From an uncultured Opitutia bacterium (GTDB lineage Bacteria > Verrucomicrobiota > Verrucomicrobiia > Opitutales > Opitutaceae), in contig CAIONS010000068.1 in NCBI GenBank assembly GCA_903859715.1, forward strand, positions 171,195 to 235,194: a DNA stretch of 64,000 nt, read 5' to 3'. This document shows, piece after piece, positions 29,263 through 38,607 of the stretch. A program made the translations under genes and the position numbers. Under the pieces are notes generated by a model. That model saw nothing but the letters and a program-made list of their open reading frames with translations. It made no database searches and was not told where the DNA came from. Position 1 is the first letter of the stretch; every line of letters begins with the position of its first letter.

Positions 29263-30813
29263 ATGAGCCAATCCCCGAACATCATTCCGATTCCTGTCTC
29301 GTGCCGCCTGACCGGCGGGGCGCCTTTTCCGCTCACGGCGAAAACCGTTGTAACGGCGGGCGATCCGGCCCTGCGGAGCACGGCTGCCCAGCTGGCGCGA
29401 ATCCTCGTTGTGACCGTGGCGGACCGTGCGCCGGCGGGCGGCAATGCCATCGTGCTCAGCCTCGATCCCGGGCTCACGGAAAAATTGGGTACGGAAGGGT
29501 ACACGCTGACGGCGACCGCTGGTGGCGTGGTAATCCGCGGCGGGGGCGCGGCGGGGGTGTTTTATGGGATGCAGTCGTTGCGGCAGTTGCTGCCGCCGGA
29601 CATCGAGCGCTTCGGCTGGAAGGCCGGTGGAGGCGGACTGACAGTGGCGGCGGTGGAGATCGAGGACCGGCCGCGGTTCGGCTGGCGCGGTTCACTGCTG
29701 GATGTGAGCCGGCATTTCTCGCCGGTGGCCGAGATCAAGAAATATCTCGATACGCTGGCGCTGCATAAACTGAACGTTTTTCACTGGCACCTGGTGGACG
29801 ACCAAGGCTGGCGCATCGAGATCAAGAAATACCCGAAGCTCACGTCGGTCGGCGCCTGGCGGACCGCTTCGCCCGACATTTATGCGGAAAAGATTTCCGA
29901 CGGCGTGCCGCACGGCGGATTCTACACGCAGGATGATGTCCGCGAGATCGTAGCGTACGCGGCGGAGCGGTTCATCACGGTGATGCCGGAGATCGAGGTG
30001 CCGGGCCACAGCTCGGCGGCGCTCAACGCCTATCCGCAGTTCGGCAACACGGATGCGCCCGGCTATGCGCCGCTGGTTCAGCCGCGCTGGACGATTTTCC
30101 CCGAGACGTATGCGCCGAAGCCGGAGACGCTGCAGTTTCTCGATGATATTTTCACCGAGGTGCTCGCCCTGTTTCCCAGCACGTTCATCCACGTGGGCGG
30201 GGACGAGGCGATGAAGGAGCAGTGGGAGGCGTCGCCGACGGCCCGGGCCTTCATGAAGGCCAATGGACTGAAGGACGGCCATGAACTCCAGAGCTGGTTC
30301 ATCCGGCGGACGGAAAACTTTCTCGCGCAACGCGGCCGCCGGCTCATCGGCTGGGACGAGATTCAGGAAGGCGGGCTCGCGCCGGGCGCGGCGATGATGG
30401 CGTGGCGCGATGTGAAGTGGGCGATCGAGGCGGCGCGGCTGGGACACGACGTGGTCATGGCGCCGACGTCGCACACGTACTTGGATTATGCGGAAGGCAA
30501 CGCCGAGGAGGAGGCCGTCGCGGTCGGCGTGCAGACCACGCTGGAGAAAGTGTACGCGTTTGACCCGATCCCGGCGGAGCTGGAGCCGGCCCACCACGCG
30601 CGCGTGCTCGGGGCGCAGGGCCAGCTGTGGCGCGAGCGCATGCCGAGCCTCTCGGTTGTCGAGCGCCGGGCCTATCCGCGCCTGAGTGCGCTGGCCGAGG
30701 TCGTGTGGTCGCCGGTGGAGCGGAAAAACTACGCCGATTTTCGAGCGCGGCTCACCTGGTTGCTCGCGCGGTTCGACCGGCTCGGGGTCAATTATCGGAA
30801 GCCGCACGATTGA
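29263..30813 (+). CDS. GH20 beta-N-acetylhexosaminidase
   Basis: RGSLLDVSRHFSPVAEIKKYLDTLALHKLNVFHWHLVDDQGWR; FIHVGGDEAMKEQW; IGWDEIQEGG. Confidence 0.95.
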   Translation: MSQSPNIIPIPVSCRLTGGAPFPLTAKTVVTAGDPALRSTAAQLARILVVTVADRAPAGGNAIVLSLDPGLTEKLGTEGYTLTATAGGVVIRGGGAAGVFYGMQSLRQLLPPDIERFGWKAGGGGLTVAAVEIEDRPRFGWRGSLLDVSRHFSPVAEIKKYLDTLALHKLNVFHWHLVDDQGWRIEIKKYPKLTSVGAWRTASPDIYAEKISDGVPHGGFYTQDDVREIVAYAAERFITVMPEIEVPGHSSAALNAYPQFGNTDAPGYAPLVQPRWTIFPETYAPKPETLQFLDDIFTEVLALFPSTFIHVGGDEAMKEQWEASPTARAFMKANGLKDGHELQSWFIRRTENFLAQRGRRLIGWDEIQEGGLAPGAAMMAWRDVKWAIEAARLGHDVVMAPTSHTYLDYAEGNAEEEAVAVGVQTTLEKVYAFDPIPAELEPAHHARVLGAQGQLWRERMPSLSVVERRAYPRLSALAEVVWSPVERKNYADFRARLTWLLARFDRLGVNYRKPHD

Positions 30814-31123
30814 ACAAAATTTAGGTAATTATTTTTGGGAGCCGGCGTTGTTGAGCGGCGTCAGTGTGGGTTCTCCTGTGCCCATCCGAAAGCCCCATTC
30901 GATTACGGTCCCGTCTGCTGGAGCCGGTCTGTCCGGATTAAAAAGACGGCGCAGCTTGTTACGCCAGATGACGCACAGTGCCTTGCTGGCGGTGAGCTTG
31001 AAGGCCGCGCAATTTTCCGGTGAGGAAGGGCTGAAGCAGCGGATGTTCGACCGCGGACTGCTGGACCGGCTGAAGGCGCCGCTGACACGGTATCACGAGT
31101 GAGGCGGAAATCCACCGGACCTT

Positions 31124-31150
31124 TTACAGGAGGTAACGGAGAGAACGGAG
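31124..31150. repeat. Dispersed repeat TTACAGGAGGTAACGGAGAGAACGGAG
   Basis: 27-nt exact match (reverse complement) to 44031-44057. Confidence 0.85.
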
Positions 31151-31187
31151 TTCGAAGCGGAAATGTTTCAGCCGGGAGAAAACCGAC

Positions 31188-31721
31188 TCAGCGGATATCA
31201 ATCAGCTCGACTTCGAAGACCAGCGTCGCACGCGGCGGAATGGTCGGCGGGCGACCCGCGATGCCATAGGCGAGCCAGTAGGGAATGATGAGCGTGCGTT
31301 TCTCGCCCTTTCTCATGGTCAGAAACGCCTCGTCCCAGCCCTCGATGGCCATGCCGGCCCCGAGCCGGAAGGTGAAGGGTGCGCCGCGGCGGTAGGAACT
31401 GTCGAAAGGCGTGCCGTCGAGCAGCCGGCCGTCGTAGTTGACGATGACCTCCTGGCCGCTGCGCGGGGTGGAGCCGCCGGTGCCGGGATCGCGGATGACA
31501 TAAAGCAAACCGGAATGGAGCCGGTGGGCGTTGCCGTATTTTTGCCGGATGATCATCGCGTCGGCTTCGCTCAGCTGCGGTGCGTCCTCGTTCATCGCTT
31601 CCCGCATGGCGGCGTTGATGGGCCGGCCGGGTTCCTTGCGGGCCATCAGGCCGGAACGCACAACCAAGGCCAAGGTAAGGAGGGCCAGGCCCAGGAGAAA
31701 AAGATAGAGCGCATTACGCAT
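31188..31721 (-). CDS. FKBP-type peptidyl-prolyl cis-trans isomerase
   Basis: VNYDGRLLDGTPFDSSYRRG, EGWDEAFLTMRKGEKRTLIIPYWLAYG. Confidence 0.93.
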   Translation of the reverse strand: MRNALYLFLLGLALLTLALVVRSGLMARKEPGRPINAAMREAMNEDAPQLSEADAMIIRQKYGNAHRLHSGLLYVIRDPGTGGSTPRSGQEVIVNYDGRLLDGTPFDSSYRRGAPFTFRLGAGMAIEGWDEAFLTMRKGEKRTLIIPYWLAYGIAGRPPTIPPRATLVFEVELIDIR

Positions 31722-31774
31722 GGAAGAAGGGGCACCGTGCCGGCTTCGCCCGTGCGGCGCAAGCCCGGCTCGAT

Positions 31775-32242
31775 TCAGGGCGTGGCGGACGAGGTATGGT
31801 CCGCAAAGATGCGCCACCCGGCAGGCGTGCGGCGGACCAGCAGCGTGAACAAACCATGAGGAGTATCCGTGGCGCGTGTGAGCTGCCAGTGACCAAAGAT
31901 CAGGGCCGCGTCGGGGGAGAGCTCGGTGACCGCGAGCTCGCTGAAAGCGAGTGTGCCCATCGCCGCGCGGTTCGGGTAGCGCTGTTTGTAGCGCGTAAGC
32001 GTGGACTTCCAGCCGTAAGTGACATTGCCGCCGGACGCAAAACGCAGGTCATCGGTCGGCGCGTAGGTCTGCATGAAGGCATCGATATCGCCGCGGTTCC
32101 AGGCACTGGCCTGATCCTGAAGAACCAGCAGAATCGCCGCGGTGGCGGACGGCTCCGCGGGTTGGGTTTCAGCGGCGCGCGCCGGGCCGGCCAAAAGCAC
32201 GGCGGCCAGCACAGCCAAAAGAAAGAAACGAAAGGCTCTCAT
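31775..32242 (-). CDS. Secreted SnoaL/DUF4440-like (NTF2 fold) protein
   Basis: Signal peptide; ILLVLQDQASAWNRGDIDAFMQTYAPTDDLRFASGG; WRIFADHTS. Confidence 0.88.
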   Translation of the reverse strand: MRAFRFFLLAVLAAVLLAGPARAAETQPAEPSATAAILLVLQDQASAWNRGDIDAFMQTYAPTDDLRFASGGNVTYGWKSTLTRYKQRYPNRAAMGTLAFSELAVTELSPDAALIFGHWQLTRATDTPHGLFTLLVRRTPAGWRIFADHTSSATP

Positions 32243-32282
32243 GTCCCGACCATGAAGCACCCACCCGAAGCCCGGCGAGCCT

Positions 32283-32630
32283 TCAAAGACCGTAAGTAAT
32301 CGTGCGGGCGCCGGCGACGCCGATGACCGTGATGGCCACACCTGCCTGATACGTGGTGGGGTAGGTCTCGTTGGCGACCAGTTCCAGATTCTTAACGTAA
32401 TTCGTTGATCCGACCAGCATGTCGATCCCCACCGTGCTGCGGCCGAACTCCATCATATATTGGTCGGTGGCGGCGGCCAGCTGGCGGGCATTGCTCAACA
32501 CAGCCTTGTCCTGGGAGGCGCTCCGAATCTTCTGAAACCCGGGAATGGCCAGCGCAGCCAGCATGCCGATAATGACCACGACGATCATTATTTCGACGAG
32601 CGTAAAGCCAGGGGGGGGTTTGGGTTTCAT
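32283..32630 (-). CDS. Type IV pilin-like / pseudopilin (prepilin N-terminal methylation site)
   Basis: MKPKPPPGFTLVEIMIVVVIIGMLAALAIPGFQ; ATG at 32630. Confidence 0.93.
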   Translation of the reverse strand: MKPKPPPGFTLVEIMIVVVIIGMLAALAIPGFQKIRSASQDKAVLSNARQLAAATDQYMMEFGRSTVGIDMLVGSTNYVKNLELVANETYPTTYQAGVAITVIGVAGARTITYGL

Positions 32631-32635
32631 CAAGC

Positions 32636-32653
32636 TACCCTCAGAAGAGGGTA
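32636..32653 (-). promoter_or_regulatory. Hairpin TACCCTC-AGAA-GAGGGTA overlapping the pilin Shine-Dalgarno
   Basis: Perfect 7-bp stem 5 nt upstream of the start codon; 3' arm GAGGG in mRNA sense is the likely SD. Confidence 0.5.
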
Positions 32654-32874
32654 CGGGGGACGGAATTAGTCAGAATCTACGGGGGAAAGCCCGACAATAT
32701 TTTACGGTGGGTAATTATACGCACTAAATTGGTCTAATAGCGGAAAAAGGCCTTACAAATATGCCGATCATGATCCCCATTCCCGCTGATAGTCTGCTAC
32801 ATAGAATGATATACCGCTGGCTGCCAAGGGTTAAAACAGGCGTGGAAAACTTTATATAAACCGGGACGGCGCGG

Positions 32875-34203
32875 TTATTTTTTGAGAATGTCCAAAGCCA
32901 CGGCCGTCATGGCGGCTACACCCGTTTTTAAAGTGGGTTCGGGCACCGGAGCAAACTTGCTGGAGTGGAGGGAGGGCAAGGGTATGCCGGTGCGCTGGCT
33001 TTCGGCTACTTTTACGGGATCGACGGCGCCCAGCCGGAAGAGACAGAGGGGCACATGGTCCGTGGTGCGGCCGAACTCGCTGAAATCCTCGCCGCCCATT
33101 TCAGGCGGGATGGTCTGCACGCGATCCGCGCCGAACCAGGCGATGAGCGTACCGCGGACTCGGCGGGTGAGGGCGGGGTCGTTGTAGGTGGCGTTGACGG
33201 TGTCGTCCTCGATGATTTTTACGATGGGCTGCAAATCATCGGGCAGGCCGGCGGCGATGGCTTCGCCGCGACAGATGCGGCGCACGGCCTCCAGGGTGTG
33301 GGCGCGGACGCCATCGGAGTAGGAGCGGAGCGTGAGCTGGAGCTTCACTTCGTTGGGAATGATGTTGGCCTTCGTGCCGCCATGGATGGATCCGACGGTG
33401 ACGACGGCCGGATCGATGGGCCGGGTCTCGCGGCTGACGATGGTCTGAAGCGCCATCACGATGCGCGCCGCGAGCACGATCGGATCCTTGGTGGCCTGCG
33501 GATAGGCGCCATGGCCGCCGATGCCGCGCACGGTGATCTCGACGGTATCGACGTTCGCCATGGCAAAACCCTCGACCGTGCCGAGCGTGCCGGCCGGCAG
33601 GGAGGCGCTGTCATGGAGGGCGATCGCATAGTTGGGCGTGGGAAATTTCCGGTACAGGCCCGCGATCAGCATGGCGCGGGCGCCGATGCCGCGTTCCTCG
33701 GCGGGCTGGCCGATCAACACGAGCGTGCCTGACCAGCGGTCGCGCAACGCGGCCAGCAGGCGCGCGGTGCCGGTGAAGACCGTCATGTGAATATCGTGAC
33801 CGCAGGCCTGCATCACGGGCACTTCCCGGCCCGAGAGATCCTTCACGCGAACCTGGCTCGCATAGGGCAGGCCGGTTTCCTCCTGCACCGGCAGGGCGTC
33901 GAGGTCCGTGCGGATGAGCAGCGTGGGGCCGGGCCCGTTTTTCAGGACACCAACCACGCCGTAGCCGCCAAATTTTTCCGTGACCTCAAACCCGGCGGCC
34001 CGCAGTGCCGTGGCGACCTTGGCGGAAGTTTTTTCCTCCATGAGCGAGAGCTCGGGGTGGAGGTGGAGGTCGGTGTAAAACGCCAGCAGCGCGGGATAAT
34101 CGGCGCTGACTTTCTGGGTGACGAGTTCGGACAGCGGCGCATCGGCGGCACGGAGCAGGCCGGGGAGGAGCAGGAGCGAGGCGAGGAGGGCGCGGAGTTT
34201 CAT
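32875..34203 (-). CDS. M20 family amidohydrolase/peptidase, secreted
   Basis: LHLHPELSLMEEKTSA; IRTDLDALPVQEETGLPYAS; ACGHDIHMT; GGEDFSEF. Confidence 0.93.
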   Translation of the reverse strand: MKLRALLASLLLLPGLLRAADAPLSELVTQKVSADYPALLAFYTDLHLHPELSLMEEKTSAKVATALRAAGFEVTEKFGGYGVVGVLKNGPGPTLLIRTDLDALPVQEETGLPYASQVRVKDLSGREVPVMQACGHDIHMTVFTGTARLLAALRDRWSGTLVLIGQPAEERGIGARAMLIAGLYRKFPTPNYAIALHDSASLPAGTLGTVEGFAMANVDTVEITVRGIGGHGAYPQATKDPIVLAARIVMALQTIVSRETRPIDPAVVTVGSIHGGTKANIIPNEVKLQLTLRSYSDGVRAHTLEAVRRICRGEAIAAGLPDDLQPIVKIIEDDTVNATYNDPALTRRVRGTLIAWFGADRVQTIPPEMGGEDFSEFGRTTDHVPLCLFRLGAVDPVKVAESQRTGIPLPSLHSSKFAPVPEPTLKTGVAAMTAVALDILKK

Positions 34204-34207
34204 GAAA

Positions 34208-35365
34208 TCAGGCGTGGGGTTCGAATTTGAAGATGAGCGCGTCGAGCACGGCATCGACCTGAATCTTGATCTTCTGGCCGGCGGTCAGCGGCTTGTCAGG
34301 CGGAGCGAACTTGGCGAAGTCGGCGGTTGCGAGATCGGCGCGGGCCTTGGCCGCGGCGAGAAAATCCTGTTTCGCCTGATGCAGTCCGCCGTTCTGCATC
34401 AGCTCCGCGAGCGTGCCGGTCCGGCCGGTGAACGACGGAAGGTAATCGTCGCCGATCCAAAGTCCCCACTGCGCGGTATCGGCGAAATAAACGGCGAGGA
34501 CGCTGGCCGGCGGCAGCCCGATTTTTTTCGCCATCGAACCCGCCAGGCTGCCCGGGCGCTGATTGGGAGTTTCCGGCACGAACCGGGCGCAGACGCGCGC
34601 GTAAATTTTACGGCCGGTGGCGCGCTCGAAGTTGGCGAGCTTGCGCTGGAAGCCGAGGGCGCGGGACGGATCCGTGGGTAGCAGTTTGTCCGCATCGTCA
34701 AAGTGGGCCGTGGGGCCGGGTTCCTGGGCGGCGCCTAATTTCCTGGTTTTGGCGGCAAGTAAATCGAAGGCGGCCTGATCGGCGCGAAAGGCGAGGGCGG
34801 CCGCGCCCACGCGGCGGATGCGCACGGCGGTGATCACGTCATTCTGCTGAATCTGCGGGAGGATCCCGCGTCCGCGGATGACGCGCCCGAAGACACTGTG
34901 CAGGTAGTTGAGGCGGTTGACCTCGCGCAGTGTGATGAAGAACTGCGAGCCGTTGGTGTCGGGTCCGTCATTGGCCATCGAGAGCACGCCGGCGTCGTCA
35001 TGTCGCAGGCCGGGCACAAATTCGTCGGCAAAACTGTAACCCGGGCCGCCCTCGCCGGTGCCGAGGGGATCGCCGCCCTGCACGACGAAGTTGGGCACGA
35101 CCCGGTGGAATTTCAGGCCGTTGAAAAACGGCGTGCCTTTTTTCGGCCCGAGCGTGCCTTCCGCGAGACCGGTGAAACTGGCCACGGTCAGCGGCGCTTG
35201 CCGGTAGAATAACTCCGCGACCACGGTGCCGCGGGGCGTGACAAACTCGGCGTAGAGCCCGTCGGGCAGAGGGGCGGCGGTCTCCGCAGCGGGGAGAGTC
35301 GTTTCTCCGGCATGGAGCGCCAGGCTGGCGGTGAGCAGGGCAAGCGACGCGCGCAGGAATCTCAT
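34208..35365 (-). CDS. Cyclophilin-type peptidyl-prolyl isomerase with C-terminal extension
   Basis: GLKFHRVVPNFVVQGGDPLGTGEGGPGY; MANDGPDTNGSQFFITL; HSVFGRV. Confidence 0.93.
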   Translation of the reverse strand: MRFLRASLALLTASLALHAGETTLPAAETAAPLPDGLYAEFVTPRGTVVAELFYRQAPLTVASFTGLAEGTLGPKKGTPFFNGLKFHRVVPNFVVQGGDPLGTGEGGPGYSFADEFVPGLRHDDAGVLSMANDGPDTNGSQFFITLREVNRLNYLHSVFGRVIRGRGILPQIQQNDVITAVRIRRVGAAALAFRADQAAFDLLAAKTRKLGAAQEPGPTAHFDDADKLLPTDPSRALGFQRKLANFERATGRKIYARVCARFVPETPNQRPGSLAGSMAKKIGLPPASVLAVYFADTAQWGLWIGDDYLPSFTGRTGTLAELMQNGGLHQAKQDFLAAAKARADLATADFAKFAPPDKPLTAGQKIKIQVDAVLDALIFKFEPHA

Positions 35366-35486
35366 GCCGGCAGGTTGAGCCAATCAACCCGGCGCGACAA
35401 TGAAACTCGCGGCCGGTCGGGCCATGGGGTGCAGAAAAATTAAAATCTGATTCCGCCCCTCCGCCGAATCTGTCACGGTCCGGAGC

Positions 35487-36194
35487 ATGAAACGTTTCAC
35501 GTGCGCCTCATTCCTGATGGCCGTTCTTGTCGCCACAACGTCGCTGCCGGCCGCGGACACCGGCGGAAATTTCATTCCGGCCGGCGCCATCGACGTGAAG
35601 GGCATCGTGCCACCACCGCCGGTCGCGGGCTCGGTGGCCGCATTGGCGGACCTCGAAACCGTGCTGCAGGTGCAGGCGGCGCGCACTCCGGCCGACGTGG
35701 CGTGGGCGAAGCTCGTCGTGAAGGACAGCGCCTTCGACAACGCCAGTGTGCTGGGAGCGTGGTTCACCCCGGGAAACCTGCCGGTGACTGCGGCGTTCCT
35801 CAAACAGGTGACGGATGACACCGTCACGGTGAGCCGAAGCCTGAAAGGGCTCTACGCCCGTCCGCGGCCGCCGCGCACGGATCCGACCGTACATCCCTGC
35901 GTCGAGTTGCCGGACAGCGGTTCCTATCCCAGCTCGCATTCGATGCGGGCGTTTGTGTGGGCGGCGGTGCTGAGCGAAATCTTTCCCGATCAGCAGGTGG
36001 AACTCTACACTCGCGCGCATCACGCCGCGTGGGGCCGCGTCATCGGTGGCGTGCATTTCCCGAGCGATCTTGTCGGCGGGCGGCTCCTGGCCCAGGCGAT
36101 CATCGCCGAGCTGCGGAAGAATCCGGCGTATCACGCCGCGGTGCAAAAATGCCGGGCCGAGGTTGCGCCTTTTCTCCTGAAGAAAGCGGCGTGA
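35487..36194 (+). CDS. Class A acid phosphatase / PAP2 superfamily
   Basis: RPRPP, GSYPSSHSMRAFVWAAVLSEIFP, GRVIGGVHFPSDLVGGRLL. Confidence 0.92.
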   Translation: MKRFTCASFLMAVLVATTSLPAADTGGNFIPAGAIDVKGIVPPPPVAGSVAALADLETVLQVQAARTPADVAWAKLVVKDSAFDNASVLGAWFTPGNLPVTAAFLKQVTDDTVTVSRSLKGLYARPRPPRTDPTVHPCVELPDSGSYPSSHSMRAFVWAAVLSEIFPDQQVELYTRAHHAAWGRVIGGVHFPSDLVGGRLLAQAIIAELRKNPAYHAAVQKCRAEVAPFLLKKAA

Positions 36195-36211
36195 GGCGGA
36201 CGGTCTGGAGG

Positions 36212-36268
36212 TAGCGCAGGCATCCTGCCTGCTCCTCGTTCTTTTACAGGCAGAATGCCTGCGCTACT
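36212..36268. terminator. Hairpin between convergent genes, possible bidirectional terminator or repeat element
   Basis: gtagcgcaggcatcctgcctg / caggcagaatgcctgcgctac, 21-bp arms with 1 mismatch. Confidence 0.6.
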
Positions 36269-36278
36269 GCGAGGGGCT

Positions 36279-36965
36279 TTACGGAATGCGCAACTTGCTG
36301 CCGACCGCCAGGCTCTTCTCGTCGCGCAGCACATCGTGATTGGCCGCAAGAATTTCGGACCAGCGGCTCGTCGTGCCATAGTACTGTTTTGAAATCTTGG
36401 TGAGCGTGTCGCCTTCGACGACGATGTGGGTGCGCGGGGCCGGGGCGGCCGCCGGCAGCGGATCGGGGGCGGGGGCCACCGTCATGACGCTCGGCTGCAG
36501 GGTCGTGGAGGCGAGCGTGCCGGGGGAAGAAGGGCCCGTGGCGAGCCGGGTCTTGAGCTCGTTATTCTCGAGCGAAAGCGCGGCCAGCTGATCCTGGGTC
36601 TGCCGGAGCTGCTCGTGCAACGCGGCGGCCTGATCGGCGAGGGGCAGGGCGTTCTTGGCCACGGCGAGCTGGGCCTCGAGGGAGGATTTTTCCGTCAGGA
36701 GTTTTTCCTGCGCGGCCTTGAGCTGGTCGTTTTCCGCCTGCAGCAACGTGTAGCTGCGGAGCACGACCGCGAGCTTGGCCTCGGCGGTGTCCTGCGACTC
36801 CACGACGGGGGCGGAGGCAGGAGCCGGGGCAGCTTGCTGGGCGGCGGGCTCACTGGGCGCGGGCGCCTGGCCATGAGCGCGGACGATGAAGGCCAGCGAT
36901 GACACGAGGACGAGTGCAACACGGAACGGGTGGGAACTCATGGCAGGAAGGAAGAACGGAATCAC
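36279..36965 (-). CDS. Coiled-coil plus LysM domain secreted protein
   Basis: Signal peptide; QAENDQLKAAQEKLLTEKSSLEAQL; C-terminal HIVVEGDTLTKISKQYYGTTSRWSEILAANHDVL. Confidence 0.85.
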   Translation of the reverse strand: MIPFFLPAMSSHPFRVALVLVSSLAFIVRAHGQAPAPSEPAAQQAAPAPASAPVVESQDTAEAKLAVVLRSYTLLQAENDQLKAAQEKLLTEKSSLEAQLAVAKNALPLADQAAALHEQLRQTQDQLAALSLENNELKTRLATGPSSPGTLASTTLQPSVMTVAPAPDPLPAAAPAPRTHIVVEGDTLTKISKQYYGTTSRWSEILAANHDVLRDEKSLAVGSKLRIP

Positions 36966-37008
36966 GGGCGAGGCAATCTTTCACGCCGGCGGCGGGCCGG
37001 GGATGACA

Positions 37009-37512
37009 TCAGGGAATCTTGAGGATCCGGCCGACCACGAGGCTGCGTTCGTCGCGCAGCACATCACTGTTGGCGGCGAGGATCTCGGGCCAGCGGTTAG
37101 CCGTGCCGTAGTAGAGCCGGGAAATCTTGCCGAGGGTGTCGCCGGGAGCGACGACGTGAGTGCGGGGCGCGGGTGCGGCCTTGCTCTTGGCGGCAATCAT
37201 CGCGCGGTAGTTTTCCAACCGTTCGCGACCCGTGGCGAGCTGGGCATCGGTCATGTTGCCGAGCACGGTGTTGAGCTCCTTGCCCGTGGAACCGTTTTCC
37301 GAAGCGAGGGAAAGCCAGGCAAACGCCTCGGGAATATCGACGGGCAGGAGTTGTCCATCGGTGTACGCGAGACCGAGGTTGTACTGCGCGATGGCATTGC
37401 CTTTTTCCGCCTTGGCCCGGAGGGAGGTAATCTCAGCGGGCTCGGCGGCGACCAGACGACTGAAGGCTACTGTCAGCAACAACAGCAGGGTGGTGCGGGC
37501 GGGCAGGAACAT
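37009..37512 (-). CDS. Sel1-repeat plus LysM secreted protein
   Basis: AEKGNAIAQYNLGLAYTDG (Sel1) and HVVAPGDTLGKISRLYYGTANRWPEILAAN (LysM). Confidence 0.9.
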   Translation of the reverse strand: MFLPARTTLLLLLTVAFSRLVAAEPAEITSLRAKAEKGNAIAQYNLGLAYTDGQLLPVDIPEAFAWLSLASENGSTGKELNTVLGNMTDAQLATGRERLENYRAMIAAKSKAAPAPRTHVVAPGDTLGKISRLYYGTANRWPEILAANSDVLRDERSLVVGRILKIP

Positions 37513-37605
37513 AACGCTCCATCCCTAAGTGCTTTTACCGCTTACTCAATACGCGAATCCAACCGGCCCGACGTTTACAACTGTTTGCCGCCGGCCACGG
37601 CTGTT

Positions 37606-38308
37606 TCACTGCGGGCGGGGAATGGGCTCATCCAAAGGGGTTTTACGAACAGGCTCCGCATGGAGAGCCTCGGCGACGGCGGGGGGCTTCCCGGCGAGTT
37701 CCGCCTGAAGCTTGGCGATGACGGCCGCCTGTTCATTGAGCCGGGCGCTGGTTTCGGCGAGCGCTGACATGAGCCGGGCGTTTTCCTTCCGGAGCTGGAC
37801 CGGATCATCCGTGCCCGGGCCGGTCGCTTCCGGGGCCCGGGTCACGGCGATGTCCGGCGCGGGGTTGAGGGTCGTGGATTTGCCTGCGACGGGCGCGGCG
37901 GTGAGACTGAATCCGCGGGGGGGAAAGTTTATGCGGGACGCCGGGGCTGCTGACAATCACGGCGTTTTTGGCGGCAAGGATGGCGCGGTATTCGCGGAGG
38001 CGCCGGCGGCCTTCCGTGAGCTGGGCGTCGGAAATGGTGCCCAGCATATCGTCGAGGGCCTTGCCGGTGGAGCCGTTCTCGGAGGCGAGCGAAAGCCAGA
38101 CGAAGGCCTCCGGCAAATCGGCGGGCACCAACAGGCCCTGGGTGTAAGCGAGGCCGAGATTGTATTGCGCGAGCGCATTGCCCTTTTCGGCCTTGGCGCG
38201 GAGCGAAACGACCTCCGCGGGCTCGTCCGCGACGACGCGGACGGCGGTGAAGGCCAACAGTAACAGCAAGGCGAAACGCGGGGGCGAAAACATCGGAAGG
38301 GAGAACAT
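37606..38308 (-). pseudogene. Sel1-repeat plus coiled-coil protein, apparently frameshifted at a C7 tract (37917-37923)
   Basis: ORF 37805-38308 carries signal peptide and Sel1; ORF 37606-37956 in another frame carries QLRKENARLMSALAETSARLNEQAAVIAKLQAEL; overlap contains a G7/C7 homopolymer. Confidence 0.65.
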
Positions 38309-38607
38309 AGATGGTTTGGAAGCGGACTCAATGAGTGATTGGTCCCGGTAACCCCGGATTCAGGCCCGTGGGCCGCGGGGCCGGAGAAAACACTACGTCC
38401 GACGCGCGCGGATCTTAGATCACGGCCGGGCTCAAGCGGTTCCTCCTGTTCCCGGGACTGAACAGGGCGGGTCGGTGTCAAGCGTGAGGCTCTTGCCAGT
38501 CCCGCCTGTTATCTCACGATCAGCGTTGAAGATCCGGCGGGTGACACCCTTGTATTTCTCCGCGAACTTAAATGTCCGCCTGCAGTCTCACCCCTACTGA
38601 CCTGACC

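Noticed and set aside
30968-31102. Short ORF (MTHSALLAVSLKAAQFSGEEGLKQRMFDRGLLDRLKAPLTRYHE) downstream of the GH20 gene
   Set aside because: Could be a degraded gene remnant but no family or clear start signal could be supported
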